DNA of 64,000 nt from Mucilaginibacter sp. OK268. GTDB lineage: Bacteria; Bacteroidota; Bacteroidia; Sphingobacteriales; Sphingobacteriaceae. The DNA is taken from positions 1-64,000 of the forward strand of contig NZ_FNJV01000004.1 of assembly GCF_900103125.1 (NCBI RefSeq), read 5' to 3'. Positions 35,237 through 44,205 of this stretch are shown piece after piece (position 1 is the first letter of the stretch; every line of letters starts with the position of its first letter). The notes beneath the pieces are model-generated. The model saw only the letters and a list, made by a program, of their open reading frames with translations, had not been told where the DNA came from and ran no database searches. The position numbers and the translations under genes were made by a program.

Positions 35237-35434
35237 ATGTAAACTGAATACAATTAACTCATATAAAGTTAATTAGCTATCTGGGTATTTTTTTTCTTAT
35301 ATTCAGGTCATTCATTTGACAGCCTAAAGAGACGTAACATACCTGATACAATTGAAAAAATATTTTCTAAAGGTTAAATATTTTCGTTGATGTTAACTAA
35401 CTTAGTTTTCTGTTCACTTTTAAAAATTAAACTT

Positions 35435-35626
35435 ATGGCAAAGCACACAACCCTAAAACGTGGTCAATTACTTAAGTACATTGGTAAAAGATGGAAGAAT
35501 TTAAACATCAGTAACCCCTTCATGAAATTTTTGGGTTATGACGGTAATGGCTTCGCTGATCTATGGGTAGAATACCAGGGCCGCACATTATTCATCTCTA
35601 TTAAAGAAGTTGAGCTGGCCGTTTAA
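35435..35626 (+). CDS. Small protein of unknown function, 63 residues
   Basis: A short basic protein from the ATG at 35435 (MAKHTTLKRGQLLKYIGKR). The 16 codons upstream are hydrophobic and have no conserved look. It is Lys- and Gly-rich at the start and beta-rich afterwards (GNGFADLWVEYQGRTLFISIKEVELAV), like a small SH3- or KOW-type barrel. No family name can be given. Genes of this size and style recur in Sphingobacteriaceae, so it is probably real. Confidence 0.6.
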   Translation: MAKHTTLKRGQLLKYIGKRWKNLNISNPFMKFLGYDGNGFADLWVEYQGRTLFISIKEVELAV

Positions 35627-35764
35627 AACGGTCAGTTTAAATGCCGCGAAAAGGGTTTGTTTTTAAACTTACCCCGGATAATTATGGCTTTATAAAAAAA
35701 GGAGCTATATTCGTACAAAGGAAATGGTGTCTTCCTACTTAACCGCCCTAAAAAGCTGATGGCG

Positions 35765-35815
35765 CCTACAATAAATTAACCCACAGGTTTAATCCCTGTG
35801 CTGATTTTTTGTAGG
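35765..35815 (+). terminator. Structured hairpin, probable terminator
   Basis: An outer stem CCTACA / TGTAGG encloses an inner hairpin CACAGG / CCTGTG followed by six T. It lies about 140 bases after the 63-residue gene. The 411-base gap 35627-36037 otherwise holds only this element and a half-copy of repeat A. Confidence 0.55.
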
Positions 35816-35913
35816 TGGAAAAAAAACTCAACACATCTGTTTTAAACGTATACCGGCATAATGCCCGGCTGAAATTTCTATTACCTTCTTGTAAAAAATC
35901 TGTTTTACTTCAT

Positions 35914-35937
35914 GTCATTGCGAGGTACGAAGCAATC
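35914..35937 (+). repeat. Half copy of palindromic repeat family A (left arm)
   Basis: The left arm of the repeat (CATTGCGAGGTACGAAG core) stands alone about 100 bases before the CLC gene, followed by GTATGCTTTACAGAGTC, which resembles the spacer of the full copies. Its complementary arms appear only after the CLC gene. Confidence 0.85.
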
Positions 35938-36037
35938 GTATGCTTTACAGAGTCGGGTTGTATTGTCCGCTATTTTCGCATACTTCTCAATAGTATAGTT
36001 TTCTGTTACCCAATAAAACAACCTAAATTAGTCGCTC

Positions 36038-37429
36038 ATGAACGATAAGCCCTTTACGTCCGAACATTTTTCGATCCTGAAGCATCTGCTCCGTTGGACG
36101 GTCATCATTATACCCATCGCTATAGTTATTGGCAGTATGGTTGCTTTGTTTTTATGGCTGCTCAATTGGGCTATCCATTTCAGGTTTGCTCATACTTTTT
36201 TGCTTTATCTGCTACCTGTTGCGGGTGTATTGATCTACTTTATTTATAAGCTAATCGGCGGATCGGCCGAAAAAGGAAACAACCTCATTATTGACGAAAT
36301 TCATGTGCCCGGCGGCGGCGTGCCAAAACGTATGGCCCCTATTGTGCTCACCACTACTATTATCACACATCTGTTTGGTGGCTCAGCTGGCCGCGAAGGC
36401 ACAGCTGTCCAAATAGGCGGCAGCATAGCGCAAATGTTTAGCGGCTGGTTTAAGTTAAATAATGATGATACCCGCATTGTGCTCATCGCCGGTATTGCCG
36501 CGGGTTTTGGAGCCGTTTTTGGCACGCCACTTACGGGGGCCATATTTGCCATGGAAGTATTGACCATAGGTCGCATTCAATACAATGCGCTGCTCCCTTG
36601 CCTTATAGCCAGTATCATAGGCGATGTTACGGTTGCCGCCTGGGGTGTTCATCATACTAGTTATCACATCGATATTTTTGCAACAGCGCCACATTGGTTT
36701 TCGGCATACCTGTCGTTTGATTTTGTTTTGCTTTTTAAGATCATGATCGCATCAGCAGCATTCGGATTGGCCAGCTATCTGTTTGCATGGATGGTGCATG
36801 GCATCAAGAGCTTTTTTGTGAAGCGAATCCCTATTCCCTGGTTGATACCTGTATTGGGCGGACTGATCATTATTGGTCTTACCGCGTTGATTGGCAAGCC
36901 AGATTACCTGAGCCTGGGCGTCGATCCCGAATATGCGGGTGCCGTTACTATTCCTTCGGCGTTTCACGCGGGCGGCGCCCATACCTGGAGCTGGCTCTGG
37001 AAAACCATTTATACCACCATCACGCTGGCCACTGGTTTTAAAGGTGGCGAGGTAACCCCGCTTTTTTACATCGGTGCCACATTGGGTAATACACTATCGG
37101 TATTGATGGATGCGCCGGTGAGCTTATTTGCAGCGCTGGGTTTCATTGCGGTTTTTGCCGGGGCAACCAATACCCCGCTGGCCTGTACCATCATGGGGGT
37201 AGAGCTTTTTGGCGGGCAATATGTTTTGTTTTTCGCGGTAGCTTGCTTTACGGCCTATTTTTTCAGTGGGCACTCCGGAATCTACAATGCGCAGCGTATT
37301 GGTGTACCCAAAGTAGCAGATACTCGTTTTTCAGACGCAGCCACGTTGTCAGAAGCCGGTAATCGCCGGCAAAGTTATGTGCAAAAGAAACTGCATAAGT
37401 ACGGGTTGGGAGGTAAGAAGGAGGAATAA
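36038..37429 (+). CDS. CLC-family anion channel/transporter, GREGT variant
   Basis: A 463-residue CLC-family membrane protein with about 10-12 hydrophobic segments. The signature loops are GGSAGREGTAVQIGG (about 114-128, including the gating Glu120), GAVFGTPLTGAIFAMEV and FKGGEVTPLFYIGATLGN. The usual GSGIP loop is replaced by a PGGGVP segment (about 91-96) following KGNNLIIDEIH. GREGP becomes GREGT. These differences place it away from the classic chloride/proton exchangers and suggest the group that includes fluoride exporters, but I cannot decide from sequence alone. No C-terminal CBS domains. The locus is flanked by family A half repeats. Confidence 0.88.
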   Translation: MNDKPFTSEHFSILKHLLRWTVIIIPIAIVIGSMVALFLWLLNWAIHFRFAHTFLLYLLPVAGVLIYFIYKLIGGSAEKGNNLIIDEIHVPGGGVPKRMAPIVLTTTIITHLFGGSAGREGTAVQIGGSIAQMFSGWFKLNNDDTRIVLIAGIAAGFGAVFGTPLTGAIFAMEVLTIGRIQYNALLPCLIASIIGDVTVAAWGVHHTSYHIDIFATAPHWFSAYLSFDFVLLFKIMIASAAFGLASYLFAWMVHGIKSFFVKRIPIPWLIPVLGGLIIIGLTALIGKPDYLSLGVDPEYAGAVTIPSAFHAGGAHTWSWLWKTIYTTITLATGFKGGEVTPLFYIGATLGNTLSVLMDAPVSLFAALGFIAVFAGATNTPLACTIMGVELFGGQYVLFFAVACFTAYFFSGHSGIYNAQRIGVPKVADTRFSDAATLSEAGNRRQSYVQKKLHKYGLGGKKEE

Positions 37430-37556
37430 GCGATAAAAATATCAAACAAGAATGATTTACTTGAACAGAGAACCTTTTTAGTTCGCTCTGTAGATCGGGG
37501 ATTATTAATGTTGTGTTTGTTTTATTGGTATTAATGAGCTCTCTCCGGTCGGTTGT

Positions 37557-37578
37557 CTTCGTACCTCGCAATGACGCG
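37557..37578 (-). repeat. Half copy of repeat family A (right arm), degenerate
   Basis: CTTCGTACCTCGCAATGACG, the right arm of family A, lacking a perfect GATTG start. It lies 128 bases after the CLC stop codon and is opposite in orientation to the half copy before the gene. Confidence 0.8.
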
Positions 37579-37599
37579 TCTTTTTATTTTTTCTTTATC

Positions 37600-37945
37600 T
37601 TATCAATCTTCCCGTCAGCAGATAAGCTTCGGGCGAAAGCAGGCAGAACGATGGTGGGCTTGTGCGGCTGCAGGGACATAGCAAGTTTTTGCTGAGGCGC
37701 AAGGAGATGTGGGAACGAAGTAGGGCAAAATAATTGCAGTCCGTGGTTCTACCCGGTTTGCAGGGTAAAGGCATTGTGCGGCAAAGAAGCATTTCTGTTG
37801 ACTTGATTTATTCATTGTTTTTTTATTGGTACTCATTATCTCGCTACGCTCGGTCTTGGTTACTTTTCATCAAGGAAAAGTAACTGGCCCTCCCGCGGCC
37901 AAGAGCGGGTATACGATTTGCAATATCTACTACCTGCACTGATGA
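37600..37945. other. Non-coding stretch of repeat-like sequence
   Basis: A GC-richer stretch between the CLC gene and the OstA-like gene. It contains TTGGTTACTTTTCATCAAGG followed by GAAAAGTAACTGG, a near-palindrome, and CTCCCGCGGCCAAGAGCGGG, a short hairpin. Overlapping open frames exist on both strands, but their proteins are rich in Cys, Pro and Arg and look like nothing known. I regard it as a dispersed intergenic element, not a gene. Confidence 0.5.
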
Positions 37946-37969
37946 GATTGCTTCGTACCTCGCAATGAC
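37946..37969 (-). repeat. Half copy of repeat family A (right arm)
   Basis: An exact right arm (core CTTCGTACCTCGCAATG) 18 bases after the stop codon of the OstA-like gene, with no matching left arm nearby. The nearest left arm is at 35914-35937, on the other side of the CLC gene. Confidence 0.85.
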
Positions 37970-37987
37970 ATATTGTTTTATTACCCT

Positions 37988-40879
37988 TTAACTTCCCGGT
38001 TTTTTAACCGGAGTGGTCGTCGTATCCTTAACCGCTTTTATTGGCGGCGGCGTTCCTCCAGCTTTGCCCGTCGTATCCTTACCCGCTTTTATGGCTGGCA
38101 AATTCCCTGTACCTGGTGCCTTATTTACTGTATCCTTAACCGCATTTATTGCCGGTTGCTTACCCTTAATAGTAGCATCAGCGGTGCCTTTAACGGGTTT
38201 TGCTGTTGCTGCCGCCTTGCTTATCGAATCAGTAAGGTTTTTCAGAACCATCTGCAGCTTCTTCACGGAGTCGGCTTTAGTTGGATTCTTGCTCAACTTC
38301 AATATCATTCCTTTCAAATTATCAATTTTGGCCTGGTTTAAACTATCAGCTTTGATTTTTGATGGCGGAGTTTTTACAAGTGCCGCTGCTTTGCTTATGG
38401 AATCAGTAAGGTGTTGAAGGTTTAGTTGTAGCTTTTTGACGGAGTCGGTTTTTGTCGAATCCTTGCTAAGCTTCAATATCATTCCCTTCAAATTATCCAT
38501 TTTAGCCTGCGTTAAGCTATCAACCTTAATTTTCGGAGGCGGCGATTTTGAAGCAGGTGTTTTTTTATGACGCGTTGGAATGATCGCCTCTTTGGAGGCC
38601 GGCCGGTCCTTCGGCTTCCAGATAAAGCCTTTCAATAATTTATCCTCCTCGGTAACTTTAGCTATAGGGATATAGCGGTTTTCGGGCTTGGTTAAAAAAG
38701 TAACTTCCTTGGTTTCGCCATTTTTAAAAACGACATGGATGCGGCTGCTTAATGAACGTTGCATACCGGCTACCTTGCCGCTATCACGTTTAAAATAAAT
38801 GCTTTCGGCGTTAACGGCGATGTATAGCTGGTGAAGTTTGTCATTTTTAAAGAAACCCCGCATCTTTCGGCCCGAGGACTGGTTAAAGTGCACCGAATCA
38901 TCCTTCTCAATATTCACCACGAAGGCCGATGGGAACAGTTCTATATTATCCAGCTTTTTGTTTCGCATTTGCAGGTACACGGTATCGCCCGAAAGCTGTG
39001 AACCCTGCGTCCAGAACATGGGTTTTACATAACAGCGTATGGTGGAATCACTGTTGCTGTAAAAGATGGAGTCGGCCTTACCCTGTAGATCCGATTTAAA
39101 TATTTTAGCATGATGATGGGCGATCAATATCCTGATGCGGGAGGTATCTTTCACATCAAACTCGCGGCGGGCAAACACCGGATCTTTCTTCATGTTTACA
39201 GCCCGCACGCTATCCTGTCTCGCCTTTCTTTTGGCATTTAAGAGATCTTTTTTGATCTGGGTAGAATCTACCTTGGGTTTTCCGAAAAAATCGCGGTGCA
39301 GGTAGCTGGTGTCTTTTGGGGCGCGTAGATAAACCGTAGGCATCCCCTTCAGTTTCTGGTTTAAAACGGCTCGCTTTAAGCCTGCCGCCGAAGTGTCCCT
39401 GAAATTAAGCAGCCTTTGCTTTTCCTGGTATATCTTCAGGTTTTTGAAGGTCATGATCTGGGTTTCCAGCGTATCGGCCGTCATGAATATCGAGTCGCGC
39501 TTTACTTTTTCGCCTTGTTTGTTTGTATCTGCTGGTGCTGCTATCGGTTTAGCCCCATTTTTGGGTTTGATATCGGCAGTCAGCTTGGCCATATTCGTAA
39601 GCTTTTTATCAACCTCGCCCGGTTTTATATTTTTGGTTTGCACGCCGAGCTTTTTCGCCATGGAATCTATTTTAACAGAGTCCTCCTTCCCGATGGTGCC
39701 TTTTTTCTTGATATCATCGGCCATTTTCGACAGCTCTGCCAATTTCTCAACTGCTTCGGCCGGTTTCATGTTTTTATTTTGCTTGATCAATGCCTTCGCG
39801 GCGGAGTCTATCCAGGTTGAATCGGTTTTACTCACCATGGTTCCGGGTTTCAGATCTTTAGCCAATTTGGTCATGTTGGTAATATTCTTCATGTCGGGAC
39901 CATCTTTAATTTTACTGCTTATTGCATCTTTGCCCTTTTTAACCAAGGTTGGAGGTGCTTTGGCGGCCGCCGAATCAGTTTTGGTACTGTCCTTTTGCTC
40001 CGTGATCATCACCATATAGGCATTTTCCGTAACAACGGTGCGTTCGTCGGCTTTAAAATAGGTTCCCAGATCGCCTTTGAGTGTTATTTTTTGCTCATTA
40101 TCGTTAAACGTGATGTTCTTAACCGCACGGCCATAGCCTTTAAGCCTGTCATAAAACAAACTATCGCCTTTTAATGATTTGGTGCCCTGTTTGTAGAGGT
40201 TCTTTTTACCAAAAAAAGCCTGCTCGGTTACGGTGTTGTACAAACCGTTTTCGGTGTACAGGGTATCTTTATCTTTTTTACCATAGATGTTGGTAGGACC
40301 GTAAAAATAAGATATGCGGGTGCCGGTATTATAACGGAGCGTATCCGTTTTAATAATGGCATCAATGGTGGTGAGCACTACATCATACCGGAAGTAAGAA
40401 TCGCGCGATTTGGCAAAATAATACCCGTTTTTACTGGTCAACACATTATCCTTGTTCACCAGTTTACCCCCACTGGTATAGGTGCCTATGCGGGTAGCGG
40501 TATTATACGTAAGATAATTAGTAGTTAAGGTAGCATCGCGGTCAACCATTTTTACATTATCGGTGAGTATGGCCAGCTTGGTATTGCCGTTGTAGTTGAG
40601 CTTGTCAGAAAAAATATTCAGGGTATCGCCCTGATTGATGTTTACATTGCGGAAAGCATCGAAAGCGTTTTCGTTGGGATAAAAATAGGCGCTGTCTGAA
40701 CGCAGGGTGGAGAAATCCTGTTTAAAAACCCCTTTATAAACCTTAATTACATCGCGCCCGTTAATTTTGGTAAAAGAGCTGCTTTCTGACTGTATCAGGT
40801 TTACAATTGATTTCTTTTTTTGGGCCATAACACTGCCCGCCAGCATCAATAACAAAAAGCTTAAAACATATTTACTCAC
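37988..40879 (-). CDS. OstA-like LPS-transport-related protein with repetitive tail
   Basis: A 963-residue exported protein (signal MSKYVLSFLLLMLAGSVMAQ). Residues about 25-300 and 510-760 show the OstA/LptA-like run of short strands with phrases such as LRSDSAYFYPNENAFDAFRNVNI and GDTLNIFSDKLNYNG. Residues about 300-470 are a Lys/Asp-rich insert. Residues about 785-963 are low complexity: two tandem copies of a module (MDNLKGMILKLSK... LTDSISKAAA), then several copies of PAIKAxKDTT. The Bacteroidota OstA-like family is thought to act in moving LPS or lipid to the outer membrane. The tail is unusual. Confidence 0.85.
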   Translation of the reverse strand: MSKYVLSFLLLMLAGSVMAQKKKSIVNLIQSESSSFTKINGRDVIKVYKGVFKQDFSTLRSDSAYFYPNENAFDAFRNVNINQGDTLNIFSDKLNYNGNTKLAILTDNVKMVDRDATLTTNYLTYNTATRIGTYTSGGKLVNKDNVLTSKNGYYFAKSRDSYFRYDVVLTTIDAIIKTDTLRYNTGTRISYFYGPTNIYGKKDKDTLYTENGLYNTVTEQAFFGKKNLYKQGTKSLKGDSLFYDRLKGYGRAVKNITFNDNEQKITLKGDLGTYFKADERTVVTENAYMVMITEQKDSTKTDSAAAKAPPTLVKKGKDAISSKIKDGPDMKNITNMTKLAKDLKPGTMVSKTDSTWIDSAAKALIKQNKNMKPAEAVEKLAELSKMADDIKKKGTIGKEDSVKIDSMAKKLGVQTKNIKPGEVDKKLTNMAKLTADIKPKNGAKPIAAPADTNKQGEKVKRDSIFMTADTLETQIMTFKNLKIYQEKQRLLNFRDTSAAGLKRAVLNQKLKGMPTVYLRAPKDTSYLHRDFFGKPKVDSTQIKKDLLNAKRKARQDSVRAVNMKKDPVFARREFDVKDTSRIRILIAHHHAKIFKSDLQGKADSIFYSNSDSTIRCYVKPMFWTQGSQLSGDTVYLQMRNKKLDNIELFPSAFVVNIEKDDSVHFNQSSGRKMRGFFKNDKLHQLYIAVNAESIYFKRDSGKVAGMQRSLSSRIHVVFKNGETKEVTFLTKPENRYIPIAKVTEEDKLLKGFIWKPKDRPASKEAIIPTRHKKTPASKSPPPKIKVDSLTQAKMDNLKGMILKLSKDSTKTDSVKKLQLNLQHLTDSISKAAALVKTPPSKIKADSLNQAKIDNLKGMILKLSKNPTKADSVKKLQMVLKNLTDSISKAAATAKPVKGTADATIKGKQPAINAVKDTVNKAPGTGNLPAIKAGKDTTGKAGGTPPPIKAVKDTTTTPVKKPGS

Positions 40880-40910
40880 GTTGGCAAAATTAGTTTTTTG
40901 TTGGGGTTAA

Positions 40911-41007
40911 AGAGAATCAAGAACTAAGAATCAAGAGGCATGACAAAAAAAACCATTTGTAGCGTGTTTTTTCTCTCTTAATTCTTGATTCTTAACTCTT
41001 GGTTCTC
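40911..41007. repeat. Palindromic repeat with AAGAATCAAGA arms, family C
   Basis: GAACTAAGAATCAAGA (40921-40936) faces TCTTGATTCTTAACTC (40984-40999), with further imperfect pairing outside. It lies between the divergent OstA-like and tilS genes, so it cannot be a terminator for either. Confidence 0.8.
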
Positions 41008-41028
41008 ATAATTTAATAATTTTGATGA

Positions 41029-42366
41029 ATGTTACCTGTTAAACAGTTTGTAAATTTTGTTGAACAAAATACTTTGTTTACGCCCGACAGCAAAATTCTG
41101 GCTGCGGTAAGCGGTGGCATGGATTCTGTTTTAATGGCTCACTTGCTAAAGCAGGCCGGCTATACTTTTGGCATTGCTCATTGTAACTTTCAGCTGCGTG
41201 GTGACGAAGCTCTGCGTGATCAGTCATTTTGTAATGATCTGGCCAATCAGCTTCGTGTACCTTTCCATACCACCCGTTTTGATACCCGGAATTATGCGGC
41301 CGAAAATAAAATCTCTATCCAGATGGCCGCGCGCGAACTGCGTTATCAATGGTTTGGCACCATAAGCCAGCAATCAGATTACCAGGTTATTGCGCTTGCA
41401 CACCACCAAAACGACACAATTGAAACAATATTGTTAAACCTTACCCGCGGCACGGGCATAGCAGGACTGCACGGCATATTGCCCCAAAATGGGGCCCTGG
41501 TACGTCCGTTGATGTTTTTGAACCGGCAGGAAATTGAGACGGCTGTTGCCCAAAATAAGCTGGATTATGTAGAAGACAGCTCCAACGCTTCGGCAAAATA
41601 TGCCCGTAATAAGATCAGGCTGGAGGTGATACCCAAACTGAAAGAACTAAACCCGGCCCTGGAGAAAACCTTTGAAAATAACCTGAAGCATTTCCGCGAC
41701 CTGGAGATACTGCTCGAGAATCAGATAACAGCGTTGTCCGGAACAATAATTAAACCGGGTCCGGATGGTAATTATTTATTACTGGATGAGGTAAGGCAAT
41801 TAAACCCTATGCGTTTATTGCTGTTTAAATTATTGCAGCCATACGGTTTTAACGAAACTGCCGTTGATGACCTGATATCTGCACTGGATAAGCACCCCGG
41901 CAGAGTATTTGAATCGGCAGCATATTTGCTGATTCTGGACCGCGACCGGCTGATATTGGAGAAACGGAAAAATAGCGGGCACGAGGCTGTGCTTATTGCC
42001 GAAAAAACACATGAAGTGCATTACGGTAATTATAAAATGACGGTTTTGCATGATGATAGTCCGCTGATTATAAAAGATAATCCGCTGGCTGTGTCTGTTG
42101 ATGCGGACTTGTTAAAATTTCCGCTAACACTGCGGGCATGGCAGGAGGGCGATCATTTTTACCCCCTGGGAATGAAAGGGCGAAAGAAACTGAGCGATTT
42201 TTTTATCAATCAGAAAATAGCTTTGAATCAAAAAGAAGAAGTGCCGGTGCTGGTAAATGGTAATGGCGAGGTGATGTGGGTTGGTGGTTACCGGCCCGAT
42301 GAAAGGTATAAAGTGAGCAATAACACTAAAAAAGTTATTATCTTCGAACTGTATAAATTAAGATGA
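41029..42366 (+). CDS. tilS: tRNA(Ile)-lysidine synthase
   Basis: TilS converts the anticodon cytidine of tRNA-Ile(CAU) to lysidine using ATP, which makes the tRNA read AUA. The PP-loop AAVSGGMDSVLMAHLL is at about residues 24-39. LAHHQNDTIETILLNLTRGTG and EDSSNASAKYARNKIRLEVIP are family hallmarks. The C-terminal RNA-binding domain ends with KKLSDFFINQKIALNQKEEVPVLVNGNGEVMWVGGYRPDERYKV. Normal length (445). It overlaps the next gene by four bases (ATGA). Confidence 0.96.
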   Translation: MLPVKQFVNFVEQNTLFTPDSKILAAVSGGMDSVLMAHLLKQAGYTFGIAHCNFQLRGDEALRDQSFCNDLANQLRVPFHTTRFDTRNYAAENKISIQMAARELRYQWFGTISQQSDYQVIALAHHQNDTIETILLNLTRGTGIAGLHGILPQNGALVRPLMFLNRQEIETAVAQNKLDYVEDSSNASAKYARNKIRLEVIPKLKELNPALEKTFENNLKHFRDLEILLENQITALSGTIIKPGPDGNYLLLDEVRQLNPMRLLLFKLLQPYGFNETAVDDLISALDKHPGRVFESAAYLLILDRDRLILEKRKNSGHEAVLIAEKTHEVHYGNYKMTVLHDDSPLIIKDNPLAVSVDADLLKFPLTLRAWQEGDHFYPLGMKGRKKLSDFFINQKIALNQKEEVPVLVNGNGEVMWVGGYRPDERYKVSNNTKKVIIFELYKLR

Positions 42367-42845
42367 GCGATAAAGCAATATTTGTAGAAAAACAGTACCT
42401 GGGCCGGGAGTTTATCCCGATAACTATACGCCTGGTTTTGGCCATGTTTTGTTTCGCGGCCTATTTTTTTACTGATGAACGTGAACGCAACGGCGACCTG
42501 TTGGTAGTAGTAGGTTTTGCCATTATCATCATATCTATCATCATGGGTTTTTTATTGCACTTTAGCACCCGGGTTGAAAATAAAAGCATCAGGCTTAATG
42601 GTTTATGGACAACCCGCCTGGTAAAAATAGACCTGAACGGTATTGTGAAAGTTGAGAAAGGGGTGTACAGTCGCTATTTGTTCAATAACCCTGTATATAA
42701 CCTGCATACCAAAGGAACCATTCGGTTTTATGCTGCCGGCAATGATGCCATACATCTTACCGACAGGGACGGCCTGCTTTACATCATCGGATCGCAACAT
42801 GCCAACGAGTTTTTGAGAGCGATCAAAGAGGAGATGGCCAGGTAA
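42363..42845 (+). CDS. Small membrane protein with PH-like tail
   Basis: A 160-residue protein with two membrane segments (about 22-40 and 47-66: ITIRLVLAMFCFAAYFF and LLVVVGFAIIIISIIMGFLL). A cytosolic part of about 90 residues follows, made of repeated strands (NKSIRLNGLWTTRLVKIDL, IRFYAAGNDAIHLTDRDGLLYII) and a final helix. This shape resembles bacterial PH-domain membrane proteins. The start codon overlaps the tilS stop (ATGA), so translation is likely coupled. Function unknown. Confidence 0.75.
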   Translation: MSDKAIFVEKQYLGREFIPITIRLVLAMFCFAAYFFTDERERNGDLLVVVGFAIIIISIIMGFLLHFSTRVENKSIRLNGLWTTRLVKIDLNGIVKVEKGVYSRYLFNNPVYNLHTKGTIRFYAAGNDAIHLTDRDGLLYIIGSQHANEFLRAIKEEMAR

Positions 42846-42874
42846 TGGGTAGCTCTGTATTTTAAAAAAACGGT

Positions 42875-43393
42875 ATGCGTAAAGTCCACAATTTTATCAG
42901 GCAAGGGATCCTGAATTTTATCGACCTGTTTTACAAACCATTTAAAAAATGGATGCCGCTGCATACCTTTCGTTACGCGGCCTGCGGTGGCAGTAATACG
43001 GTATTTGACATCCTGCTTTTCAGCTTCAGCTATAATTTTATTTTTAAAAAGCATAACATCGACCTGGGTTTTTATACGCTAAGCCCGCATATAGCTTCCC
43101 AGATGCTTTCGTTCAGTATATCGTTCTGTACCGGGTTTTATTTAAACAGGTATGTGGTTTTTAAAGAATCGGGTTTGAGCAAAAGAGGGCAGTTATCACG
43201 CTTTATGATGGTTAATGCCATCTGTATCCTGCTAAACCTGCTGTTTTTGAAATTACTGGTTGATGTAATGGGCCTTTATCCAACCCCAGCCAAGATCGTC
43301 GCTACGATATTTATCGTGTTCTTTAGCTACTATAGCCAAACTCATTTCTTCTTCCGCAAAAAGAAACCGGCGTTACCTGCCGAAGAGGTTTAA
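42875..43393 (+). CDS. GtrA-family membrane protein
   Basis: A 172-residue GtrA-like protein with four predicted membrane helices (VFDILLFSFSYNFIF, IASQMLSFSISFCTGFYLNRYVVF, FMMVNAICILLNLLFLKLL, IVATIFIVFFSYYSQTHFFF). GtrA proteins are thought to flip or assist undecaprenyl-linked sugars for glucosylation of surface polysaccharides. The conserved FRYAACGGSNTVFD and FYLNRYVVF segments are present. It follows the preceding gene by 29 bases and ends the tilS operon; a terminator comes immediately after. Confidence 0.88.
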   Translation: MRKVHNFIRQGILNFIDLFYKPFKKWMPLHTFRYAACGGSNTVFDILLFSFSYNFIFKKHNIDLGFYTLSPHIASQMLSFSISFCTGFYLNRYVVFKESGLSKRGQLSRFMMVNAICILLNLLFLKLLVDVMGLYPTPAKIVATIFIVFFSYYSQTHFFFRKKKPALPAEEV

Positions 43394-43394
43394 T

Positions 43395-43435
43395 AATAAA
43401 AGGCTGCTCCATATTTATGAAGCAGCCTTTTTATT
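43395..43435. terminator. Bidirectional terminator after the GtrA-like gene
   Basis: Stem AAAAGGCTGCT / AGCAGCCTTTT with an A-run on one side and a T-run on the other, between two converging genes. Confidence 0.88.
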
Positions 43436-43454
43436 GATATCTATCTAATCAGTT

Positions 43455-44087
43455 CTATTTCATGTAAGGGAAGTTTCTGGAGATTTTTCTCATCTGGCTT
43501 TCAATTACATCATCTGTTGATACCAATATACCTTCGCTCATTCTTTTAGTGTATCTCCATAAGGTTTCACCATCTGTACCATTCGCTATTTGCATAACGA
43601 TAGTTCCATCTCCGGTTTTGCTGCCCCAGCCGCCAAATAAAGCGGTTGTTACAATAGCTCCTGCTTCTGATCTTGTAGTGGCTTGTGAATAAGATCCATA
43701 AATTACAGCATCTACGCCAAGTTTTTTCGCTATCTCGTCTTTGGTATACGTATCAAGACTATCTATCATCTTATTCTTCAATAAAATAACATTTGTTTTT
43801 TCCACATCCTGAAAACTTACCGAATAATCGTTAACCCTTCTAAGTAAATAGGTGTACATGCTTGATTGGATAGATTTGCCCGATTTTAATTCCTGGGCCT
43901 TATTGGCTGCGGGGTCATAATCTTTGGGTTGTTTTTTGTAAGTGATACTTACGGAGAATGGTAAAATGGCTACCAGTTTTTGAACTTTAATGGCCGCTTT
44001 TAAATTAGGGCTCTCAAAAATTTGTTTCTGTGCCGAAACATTTAATGCAATTAAGCAAATAGTGATAAGAAGTAAGGTTTTTTTCAT
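43455..44087 (-). CDS. Exported CsgG/LpoB-like protein
   Basis: About 210 residues from the ATG at 44087 (MKKTLLLITICLIALNVSAQ, a signal peptide); the upstream frame begins only with TTG. The centre, AKKLGVDAVIYGSYSQA..., is the pattern seen in CsgG, LpoB and related periplasmic proteins that first bind small proteins or lipids. It ends WRYTKRMSEGILVSTDDVIESQMRKISRNFPYMK. I infer membership of this broad fold group, without a named function. It does not carry a lipobox. Confidence 0.7.
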   Translation of the reverse strand: MKKTLLLITICLIALNVSAQKQIFESPNLKAAIKVQKLVAILPFSVSITYKKQPKDYDPAANKAQELKSGKSIQSSMYTYLLRRVNDYSVSFQDVEKTNVILLKNKMIDSLDTYTKDEIAKKLGVDAVIYGSYSQATTRSEAGAIVTTALFGGWGSKTGDGTIVMQIANGTDGETLWRYTKRMSEGILVSTDDVIESQMRKISRNFPYMK

Positions 44088-44205
44088 TTTCAATAGTTTT
44101 CGCAAAGATGCTTAATTGGATGACATTTCTATTACAATTAGTATGGAATAACATTATTTATCAAAACTTTATTGAAGCTAAATGAATTTATATCTTTAAG
44201 CCGAT

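Noticed and set aside
37513..37836. Several short overlapping frames rich in Cys, Pro and Arg after the CLC gene
   Set aside because: Open on both strands at once, no start signals, no family; treated as repeat-like non-coding sequence.
39393..40019. A 208-codon plus-strand frame inside the OstA-like gene
   Set aside because: It is antisense to the Lys/Asp-rich insert and its hydrophobic look comes from complementing Lys and Asp codons; no start signal.
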